NCBI GenBank assembly: GCA_910584585.1
Contig: CAJUBP010000035.1
Span: forward strand, 1 to 52,042
Length of the DNA stretch: 52,042 nt
Source: an uncultured Lachnospiraceae bacterium
GTDB lineage: Bacteria; Bacillota; Clostridia; Lachnospirales; Lachnospiraceae
Reading direction: 5' to 3'
Below, one piece after another: positions 42,690-49,042 of the stretch. The position numbers and the translations under genes are program-made. The notes beneath the pieces were generated by a model. The model was not told where the DNA came from. It made no database searches and saw nothing but the letters and a program-made list of their open reading frames with translations. Every line of letters starts with the position of its first letter. The stretch's first letter is position 1.

Positions 42690-43327
42690 AAATTGTAGTC
42701 TGTGTGTCCGGCGGCGGAACAAACCTCCAGGCCATCATAGACGGAATAGAAAAGGGAAGCATTACCAATACGGAAATCGCAGCGGTGATCAGCAACAATC
42801 CGGGGGCCTATGCCCTGGAGCGGGCGAAAAACCACGGCATTGAGGGCGTGTGTATTTCTCCGAAAGAATTCCCGGATCGGGAAAGCTTTAATCAGGCTTT
42901 TTTGGAAAAACTGGACAGCTATCAGGCGGATTTGGTGGTGCTTGCCGGATTTCTGGTGGTTTTGCCGGAAATCATGATCAGGAGGTACCAAAATCGTATC
43001 ATCAATGTTCATCCTTCGCTGATTCCCTCTTTCTGCGGCAAAGGTTATTACGGCTTGAAGGTTCATGAAGGCGCGTTGAAGCGGGGCGTGAAAGTGACGG
43101 GGGCCACGGTGCATTTTGTGGACGAGGGAACGGATACCGGCCCCATCATTCTGCAGCAGCCGGTGGCGGTGGAACAGGATGATACGCCGGAGCTTTTGCA
43201 GCGGCGGGTGATGGAACAGGCGGAGTGGAAGATTCTGCCCCGGGCCATTGACTTGATTGCCAACGGGAAAATACAGGTGGAGGATGGCAAAGTTCTGATT
43301 CAGGATGATTCGGGAGCAGATACATAG
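42683..43327 (+). CDS. purN: Phosphoribosylglycinamide formyltransferase
   Basis: Transfers the formyl group from 10-formyl-THF to GAR. The 214-residue protein has VSGGGTNLQAIID, VISNNPGAYALERA, the catalytic IINVHPSLIPSFCGKGYYG with Asn/His, and VTGATVHFVDEGTDTGPIILQQPV with the catalytic Asp. It overlaps purM by seven bases (translational coupling). Confidence 0.95.
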   Translation: MLKIVVCVSGGGTNLQAIIDGIEKGSITNTEIAAVISNNPGAYALERAKNHGIEGVCISPKEFPDRESFNQAFLEKLDSYQADLVVLAGFLVVLPEIMIRRYQNRIINVHPSLIPSFCGKGYYGLKVHEGALKRGVKVTGATVHFVDEGTDTGPIILQQPVAVEQDDTPELLQRRVMEQAEWKILPRAIDLIANGKIQVEDGKVLIQDDSGADT

Positions 43328-43349
43328 AGACGGGAAGAAGGAGATTGAA

Positions 43350-44621
43350 ATGAAAGTATTAATCGTAGGAAGCGGCGGACGGGAACATGCCATTGCGGCA
43401 AGCGCCGCGAAAAGTCCCAAAGTAGAGAAAATATATTGTGCGCCGGGCAACGCAGGCATCGGGCAGATTGCGGAATGCGTACCCATCGGCGCCATGGAAT
43501 TTGACAAATTAGCTGCTTTTGCCAAGGAACAGCAGATTGATTTTACCATAATCGGCATGGACGATCCGCTGGTAGGCGGGATTGTGGATGTCTTTGAGGC
43601 GGAAGGACTGAAAGTATTCGGTCCCAGGAAAAATGCGGCAATTCTGGAGGGCAGCAAGGCTTTTTCCAAGGATTTGATGAAAAAATATAACATTCCCACG
43701 GCCGGCTACGAAACCTTTGACGACCCGAAGAAAGCCCTGGCCTATCTGGAAACCGCCAAAATGCCCATTGTATTAAAGGCCGACGGCCTGGCTCTGGGAA
43801 AAGGCGTGCTGATTTGCAATACTTTGGAGGAAGCCAAAGCCGGCGTCAAAGAGATCATGGAAGATAAGAAATTCGGCTCCGCCGGAAATCATATGGTGGT
43901 GGAAGAATTTATGACAGGCCGGGAAGTGTCTGTGCTGTCCTTTGTAGACGGAAAGACCATCCGGATTATGTCCTCCGCCCAGGATCACAAGCGCGCTAAA
44001 GACGGCGATCAGGGATTGAATACAGGGGGCATGGGAACCTTTTCTCCCAGCCCTTTCTATACAAAAGAAGTGGATGAATTCTGTAAAAAGCATATTTACC
44101 AGGCCACGGTAGATGCCATGGCCGCAGAGGGACGTCCCTTTACCGGAATTATTTTCTTCGGCCTGATGTTGACCGAAGAAGGGCCGAAAGTATTGGAATA
44201 CAACGCCCGGTTCGGCGATCCCGAGGCCCAGGTGGTGTTGCCAAGGATGAAAAACGATATGATCGAAGTGATGGAAGCCTGCGTGGAGGGAAGGCTGTCA
44301 GAAATCGATCTGCAGTTTGAAGACAATGCGGCAGTCTGCGTGGTGCTGGCTTCCGACGGCTATCCGGTATCCTATGAGAAAGGGTTTGAAATCAGGGGCC
44401 TTGAGAAATTTAAGGAAGAAGAGAACTATTACTGCTTCCATGCAGGAACCGCCTTAAAGGATGGCAGGATTGTGACAAACGGCGGCCGGGTCCTTGGAAT
44501 CACAGCCAAAGGAAAGAATTTGAAAGAAGCCCGGGCCAATGCCTATAAAGCCGCGGAATGGGTGGAATTTGAGAACAAATACATGAGAAATGACATTGGG
44601 AAAGCCATTGACGAGGTGTAG
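43350..44621 (+). CDS. purD: Phosphoribosylamine--glycine ligase
   Basis: Joins phosphoribosylamine and glycine. The 423-residue ATP-grasp enzyme begins VLIVGSGGREHAIA, then GPRKNAAILEGSKAF, VLKADGLALGKGVLI, SAQDHKRAKDGDQGLNTGGMG and EYNARFGDPEAQVVLPRM. ATG 43350 with AAGAAGGAG upstream is chosen over a longer frame reaching 43305. Confidence 0.96.
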   Translation: MKVLIVGSGGREHAIAASAAKSPKVEKIYCAPGNAGIGQIAECVPIGAMEFDKLAAFAKEQQIDFTIIGMDDPLVGGIVDVFEAEGLKVFGPRKNAAILEGSKAFSKDLMKKYNIPTAGYETFDDPKKALAYLETAKMPIVLKADGLALGKGVLICNTLEEAKAGVKEIMEDKKFGSAGNHMVVEEFMTGREVSVLSFVDGKTIRIMSSAQDHKRAKDGDQGLNTGGMGTFSPSPFYTKEVDEFCKKHIYQATVDAMAAEGRPFTGIIFFGLMLTEEGPKVLEYNARFGDPEAQVVLPRMKNDMIEVMEACVEGRLSEIDLQFEDNAAVCVVLASDGYPVSYEKGFEIRGLEKFKEEENYYCFHAGTALKDGRIVTNGGRVLGITAKGKNLKEARANAYKAAEWVEFENKYMRNDIGKAIDEV

Positions 44622-44646
44622 AGGTTTACAGAAAGCAGGTGATAGG

Positions 44647-45000
44647 ATGCCCCACAATGCGGAAATTGCAAAGACGGCCATAGAAGATTTCCGTGAAATC
44701 CAGGAATATATGATGATTGCAAAAAAAGAAAACGCAACGGAAACATATGCAAAGCTGAAGAAAAAATATACTTCTCTGAAAGCATTGCTGAATGTGCTAG
44801 AGCGTGTCTTAAAATTGCTTTCTGACAGATGTATTCTCCACTTAGTGGGAGATTTGTGCCAAATGAAGGGCGCATAGCGGGCTATGTAACCTGAATTTGG
44901 CGCAAATATCGCGCTAAGTGGGGGATGCAGATGGCGGGAATGAATTTTAAGACACGCTCTAGGGGTAAACCTTACAGATATAGACGAGATAAAAGAATAA
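44647..45000 (+). pseudogene. Small conserved-looking gene split by a miniature element
   Basis: The gene starts MPHNAEIAKTAIEDFREI with AGGTGATAGG upstream and reads a helical, charged protein to ...KALLNVL, where a 162-bp insertion begins. As it stands, translation runs into the element and stops at 44877. Removing the element and one target copy gives a continuous frame continuing GVNLTDIDEIKE and ending at TAA 44998-45000, about 63 residues. Function unknown; position after purD suggests it was the last gene of the pur operon. Confidence 0.75.
44798..44961 (+). mobile_element. TA-flanked miniature inverted-repeat element, copy 2
   Basis: Ends GAGCGTGTCTTAAAATT and AATTTTAAGACACGCTC with TA on both sides. 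The inside is itself an imperfect palindrome (CCACTTAGTGGGAGATTTGTG... against ...CGCAAATATCGCGCTAAGTGG), so the whole element can fold into one long hairpin. It has no coding capacity. The first about 35 bases match copy 1 at 3.5 kb. Confidence 0.85.
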
Positions 45001-45135
45001 TCGGCACAAAATGAAAAGGGGCTTTCGGGAAATGAAAAATTTCCGCAATATATAGTTATGAATTGTTGACTTTCATACTATATATTGCGTGCAAATTTCA
45101 TTTTCCGGCGCCCTTTTTTTGTGCCGATTATTCTG
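44993..45135. repeat. Long imperfect inverted repeat
   Basis: AGAATAATCGGCACAAA...CGCAATATATAG on the left pairs with CTATATATTGCG...TTTGTGCCGATTATTCT on the right; arms are about 57-62 bases around a 22-base loop. It includes a T-run and the GGAAAATGAAATTT-like core shared with other terminator hairpins here, so it may be a large terminator or a second type of miniature element. Confidence 0.7.
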
Positions 45136-45333
45136 AATGATCTGGAAGAATTCATGAAACTCTAAAGAATATGAAGATGCCCTGAAGTGGAATTCATGAA
45201 ATGCAAAGGATACTATAATGCCCTGTAGCAGAATTAATGAAATTTTAATACTTTTATAGAAAATAAAACAGGAATTTCTGAAAAGTCTTTGTTATAATAA
45301 ACGTACTATAAAAATTCTAAAGCGACTAATTTA

Positions 45334-45440
45334 TACTTCAATACACAGGAACGAACGGATTGCCCACCGGAACGTTGCCCAGTTTGTGTGCCAAAAGGCA
45401 ATCCGTTCGTGACCTCCGTATCCAAAGATAAAAAGATAAG
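45334..45440 (+). repeat. Hairpin repeat family, copy C
   Basis: Arms GGAACGAACGGATTGCC (45348-45364) and GGCAATCCGTTCGT... (45397-45413) pair with one mismatch. The preceding CTTCAATACACA and the tail CCGTATCCAAAGATAAAAA match copies A and B. It lies about 35 bp upstream of the response regulator start. A TATAAT at about 45293 could be its promoter -10. Confidence 0.85.
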
Positions 45441-45473
45441 AAGATATTTCGCCCTTCAGGAAAGGATAACAAT

Positions 45474-46178
45474 ATGAAAGACAGAATTTTAGTGGTAGAT
45501 GATGAAAAAGAAATTGCTGATTTAGTGGCATTTTATCTGGAAAGCGAAACTTTTGAGGTGGTTACCTGTTATTCGGCCGAGACTGCATTGCAGAATATAT
45601 CTGAGCGGAAATTTGACCTGGCCATATTGGATATCATGCTTCCGGGAACCAGCGGATTTGAACTGTGCAAAATTATTCGGGAGAGCCATAATTATCCGGT
45701 GATTATGCTGACTGCTAAGGATGAAGAGATTGATAAAATCCGGGGCCTGATGCTGGGGGCCGATGATTATATGACAAAGCCTTTCCGGCCTTTGGAACTG
45801 GTGGCCCGGGTGAAGGCCCAGCTTCGCCGGTACAAGCGGTATAATCAAACCCCCGCTGCGGAGGCGCAGGACAATTCCCTGCTGGTGCACGGGGGACTTG
45901 TGATGAATGTCAAAACCCATGAATGCCAGTTAGATGAAAAGCCTCTGGTGCTGACGCCTACAGAATTTTCCATTTTAAGGATTCTCTGTGAGCGGAAAGG
46001 AGAAGTGGTCAGTTCCGAGGAGCTGTTTCACGGCGTCTGGAAAGATGAGTATTACAGCAAGAGCAATAATACCATAACCGTGCATATCCGGCATCTGCGG
46101 GAAAAGATGAAAGATTCCGTGGAGCATCCAAAATACATCAAGACCATCTGGGGAGTGGGGTATAAAATTGAAAACTGA
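45474..46178 (+). CDS. OmpR-family response regulator (VanR-like)
   Basis: The 234-residue protein has a receiver domain with acidic pair DDEKE, phospho-acceptor Asp53 in LAILDIMLPG, MLTAKDEE and the Lys of DYMTKPFRPLE. A winged-helix DNA-binding domain follows (LTPTEFSILRILCERKGEVVSSEELFHGVW, NTITVHIRHLREKM, IKTIWGVGYKIEN). Sequence style is that of VanR-type regulators, which often control cell-wall or antimicrobial responses, though no resistance genes are adjacent. Overlaps the kinase gene by 11 bp. Confidence 0.93.
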   Translation: MKDRILVVDDEKEIADLVAFYLESETFEVVTCYSAETALQNISERKFDLAILDIMLPGTSGFELCKIIRESHNYPVIMLTAKDEEIDKIRGLMLGADDYMTKPFRPLELVARVKAQLRRYKRYNQTPAAEAQDNSLLVHGGLVMNVKTHECQLDEKPLVLTPTEFSILRILCERKGEVVSSEELFHGVWKDEYYSKSNNTITVHIRHLREKMKDSVEHPKYIKTIWGVGYKIEN

Positions 46179-47391
46179 GAACTTTAGTGAACTGGGAAAA
46201 ACAGAATCCGGGAAGAAGGGATCCCTTTTCAAAAGATTTCGGATGAAAAGGAAGAAGAATTCCGCTTATTCCAAATTAATTTTTCGAATCTTTATGCAGA
46301 CCGCTGCCATTGTCATACTGACATTTTTGATTATTTTTACACTGTACAGGCGTTTCTGGTTCCGAAGAGTGGGGGACTGGATTGTGCAGTTTTTACAGGA
46401 TGCGTTCGATCTAGAGCAGTTGGATGCCCTGAATATCTATCAATACGGGCTGCGGGAGAATGCCTGGCTGATTATTTTCGGGGCAGTGGCGGTGTGTTTT
46501 CTGGTGCTGTTCCGCATTTCCCTGTCCTGGTTTGTAAAATATTTTAACGAGATAGACGCCGCGTTAGATCAGCTGATCCAGGGGGAGGATAAGGAAATTT
46601 CACTGTCCTCGGAAATGGCGCCTATGGAGCGGAAATTAAACGCCCTGCGCCAGACCCTGGAAAAACGGGAACTGGAATCCAGACTTGCCGAGGAACGGAA
46701 AAATAACCTTGTGATGTATCTGGCCCATGATATCCGAACGCCCCTGACCTCTGTCATCGGCTACCTGAGCCTTCTGGAAGAGGCGCCGGATATGCCGATG
46801 GAGCAGAAAGCCAAATATGTGCATATTACCTTGGAAAAGGCCGGCCGGTTAGAGCAGCTGATCAATGAATTCTTTGAGATTACCAGATACAATATACAGG
46901 AAATTGTGCTGGAAAAGGAAGAGATTGATTTGTACTATATGCTTCTGCAGATGGTGGAAGAATTCTATCCCCTTTTAGAGGAAAAAGGCAATCAGGCATT
47001 GCTCCACAGTGATGAGAATGTAACAGTGTACGGCGATCCGGTGAAGCTGGCAAGGGTGTTTCACAATATTCTGAAAAATGCCATAGCCTACAGCTACAGG
47101 AATACCAGGATTGATATTTTTGTGGAAGAAGCCTTCGGGGAAACAGAATTGTCTCCGAATAAAATTATTATTACATTTCAGAATCAGGGAAAGACTATTC
47201 CCAAAGAAAAACTGGAGTCTGTTTTTGATAAATTTTACCGGATGGATGAGGCCAGGAATTCTAATACAGGAGGCGCAGGCCTGGGTCTTGCCATCGCCAA
47301 AGAGATTGTCACCAGACACGGCGGGCGGATATTCGCGGAGAGCGAGAAAGAGCAGGTGACATTCCGAGTGGAATTGCCGGCGGATGGATGA
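46168..47391 (+). CDS. Sensor histidine kinase (VanS-like)
   Basis: The 407-residue protein has two membrane helices (about residues 36-55 and 97-116) with a short external loop of about 40 residues, then a HAMP-like linker. The HisKA domain has YLAHDIRTPLTSVIGYLS with phospho-acceptor His187; the HATPase domain has N box FHNILKNAIAYS, F box FDKFYRMDEARNS and G box GGAGLGLAIAKEIV. The TTG start at 46168 is accepted because GGGGAGTGGGG lies seven bases upstream and overlap with the regulator gene implies coupling. The small sensor loop suggests it detects a membrane-near signal. Confidence 0.92.
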   Translation: MKTENFSELGKTESGKKGSLFKRFRMKRKKNSAYSKLIFRIFMQTAAIVILTFLIIFTLYRRFWFRRVGDWIVQFLQDAFDLEQLDALNIYQYGLRENAWLIIFGAVAVCFLVLFRISLSWFVKYFNEIDAALDQLIQGEDKEISLSSEMAPMERKLNALRQTLEKRELESRLAEERKNNLVMYLAHDIRTPLTSVIGYLSLLEEAPDMPMEQKAKYVHITLEKAGRLEQLINEFFEITRYNIQEIVLEKEEIDLYYMLLQMVEEFYPLLEEKGNQALLHSDENVTVYGDPVKLARVFHNILKNAIAYSYRNTRIDIFVEEAFGETELSPNKIIITFQNQGKTIPKEKLESVFDKFYRMDEARNSNTGGAGLGLAIAKEIVTRHGGRIFAESEKEQVTFRVELPADG

Positions 47392-47458
47392 TGCCAATTG
47401 GATGGAAAATAATATGCTAAAGATAGTTCCGTGGGGTTCCCATTATAAGAACAAAAAA

Positions 47459-47532
47459 TGGAAGCAATGGGGCTCGAACCCATGACCTCTCGCGTGTGAG
47501 GCGAACGCTCATCCCGGCTGAGCTATGCTTCC
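47459..47532 (-). tRNA. tRNA-Val (anticodon CAC)
   Basis: On the minus strand the 74-base cloverleaf has a perfect seven-bp acceptor stem (GGAAGCA/TGCTTCC), D arm AGCTCAGCCGGGATGAGC, anticodon loop CTCACAC with anticodon CAC, and a T arm with GTTCGAGCC. The discriminator is A and CCA is not encoded. A run of six Ts follows directly and can serve as terminator. Confidence 0.93.
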
Positions 47533-47604
47533 ATGTCATTTATTATAGCACTATCATTTGAAAATGCAAGGCATTGTGCTGAAAAAATTAAAAAAATTGA
47601 AATA

Positions 47605-48345
47605 AAAAAGAGACTGTCCAACTAGGGCGACAAGACGATCAGCAGATATGAAAATGGCTCCATCCAGGATAAGGCGCATAATAGTTTGCTTTTATTCCTG
47701 CGTGAGCCGCAGAATATGAGAACGTATCTGAAAGAAAATGAAATTGTGTTAAATATAAGACAGCAGAGGAAACTTTTGGAGGCTGTGGATAAAATAGAAA
47801 GGAATGCCGAATATCGGTCAGGAGGAAGATTGTCTGATTTTTTCTCTTCAAATGTGCCATGTGAAGAGAATGGTTTCAAGGCATTTGATTACGATAAGTT
47901 TTGTGCCATGGTTTTGTTTTTTGCGTATAGAAGTACAGAACTGCTGAAGACAAAACTTATGAAGCTTTTAAATTATTCCGACATGATTTTCTATAAGGAG
48001 AACGGCATATCAATTTCCGGAGTGAGGTACGCGCATTTGCCTTACGGACCGGTGCCGGAGAATTTTGATATTTTACTGGGCGCAATGGCCGCTGATCATA
48101 TTGCGCGTATTGATGTGTTTTATGATAATGGGTATGAGAAGCATCAGGTAGTTCCAGAAGAACAGATGCCGGAGGGCATACTTTCAGAAAAGGAATTAGC
48201 GGTATTGGAGAGGATATTTGAGAAGTTTGCCGATTTCGGATCCGTGGAAATTTCCAATTATTCCCACAAAGAGAAGGGATATCACGATACGAAACAAGGT
48301 GAGATTATTTCATATGCTTATGCTAAGGAGATAGAGTTGAATTAA
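47605..48345 (+). pseudogene. 5'-truncated Panacea (DUF4065/SocA-like) antitoxin-type gene
   Basis: From 47626 the frame reads GDKTISRYENGSIQDKAHN, the end of the helix-turn-helix of MqsA/HigA2-type antitoxins. It continues through an intact C-terminal Panacea domain (LMKLLNYSDMIFYKENGISISGVRYAHLPYGPVPENFDILL...EIISYAYAKEIELN). The N-terminal zinc-finger part and start codon are gone; a TAG stands immediately before the frame. The only possible starts are a TTG at 47686 or an ATG at 47716, neither with a good site. Just upstream, AAAAAAGAGACTGTCCAA resembles one arm of the hairpin that follows the gene, marking the deletion joint. Confidence 0.8.
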
Positions 48346-48376
48346 GATCTCCGATTCCATTCACAAAATACTGGAG

Positions 48377-48445
48377 AAAAGGGGCTGTCCCCAAGACGTT
48401 AGTTTAAAGATTTATGAACTGATGCTTTGGGGACAGTCCCTTTTT
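48377..48445. terminator. Bidirectional terminator with GGGGCTGTCCCC arms
   Basis: AAAAGGGGCTGTCCCCAA (48377-48394) and TTGGGGACAGTCCCTTTTT (48427-48445) form a strong stem between the truncated Panacea gene and the convergent XRE gene. Confidence 0.85.
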
Positions 48446-48800
48446 AAAATTCAGAGACTTGCAGCAGTGAAATCAGGTTTTTCATCAGTGCCAGTAATTC
48501 TTCTTTTTTCTCATTGGGGCAGGTTTCATATAACTCAGACAAAACAGGAGGAAGCACTTTATTGCCGGGTTCTCCTTTCAGCAAATAGTCCAGGCTGATG
48601 TTGGAGATATTAGAAAATTTAATCAGATTTTCAACAGAAAGCCCTTTGATGCCACGTTCCACTTCGCTGTAATGCTTAATGGAAATATCCAGAAGTTCCG
48701 CCATTTTTTCCTGGGTCAGATTTGCCCGCAGACGGTAGGTACGCAGGCGGCTGCCCATGGCAGGTTTGTAGTCTACGGTGTCGTTGCGTTGTGAATTCAT
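48444..48800 (-). CDS. XRE-family transcriptional regulator
   Basis: The 118-residue protein has an N-terminal HTH_3 domain (LRTYRLRANLTQEKMAELLDISIKHYSEVERGIKGLSVENLIKFS, about residues 18-65) with the usual KLAxLLxVS-type recognition helix. A helical C-terminus (NEKKEELLALMKNLISLLQV) is probably for dimerisation. AGGAGG precedes the ATG. It is divergent from the LRR gene; the palindromes between them are its most likely binding sites. Confidence 0.9.
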   Translation of the reverse strand: MNSQRNDTVDYKPAMGSRLRTYRLRANLTQEKMAELLDISIKHYSEVERGIKGLSVENLIKFSNISNISLDYLLKGEPGNKVLPPVLSELYETCPNEKKEELLALMKNLISLLQVSEF

Positions 48801-48812
48801 GACATACCTCCT

Positions 48813-48842
48813 GTTTTTATTATATCTTATCCGTTTATTTGT
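48813..48842 (-). promoter_or_regulatory. Possible promoter of the XRE gene
   Basis: On the minus strand TTTCTA and TATAAT are 17 bases apart, just upstream of the ribosome site; a GGTTAT half-site lies directly upstream. Confidence 0.5.
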
Positions 48843-48882
48843 AGAAATAACCCGTTGGTTGGCGAAATTTACCTAAAAGGTG

Positions 48883-48911
48883 TTGAAAAACATAACCTAT
48901 AAGGTTATAAT
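48883..48911 (+). promoter_or_regulatory. Promoter of the LRR gene
   Basis: TTGAAA and a perfect TATAAT are separated by 17 bases, about 132 bp before the LRR start. Confidence 0.75.
48892..48908. promoter_or_regulatory. 7-3-7 palindromic operator
   Basis: ATAACCTATAAGGTTAT is a perfect palindrome (arms ATAACCT/AGGTTAT) lying across the spacer and -10 of the LRR promoter. More GGTTAT/ATAACC half-sites occur at about 48846 and 48936. Confidence 0.7.
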
Positions 48912-49042
48912 TTAAGAGAAATGATAGAAAAATTAAGGTTATCATAGTTATGAACCGAATGATTCGCTGTTTTTCTTGAAAGATTGGAAATTTGGCGGAA
49001 AATCATTTGGTTTATAAGGGTTATCAGGGAGGAAAAGATGAA

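Noticed and set aside
45474..47391. A vancomycin resistance cluster with the VanZ-like gene
   Set aside because: The regulator and kinase look VanRS-like, but no vanH, vanX or ligase genes are present and the VanZ-like gene lies 9 kb away.
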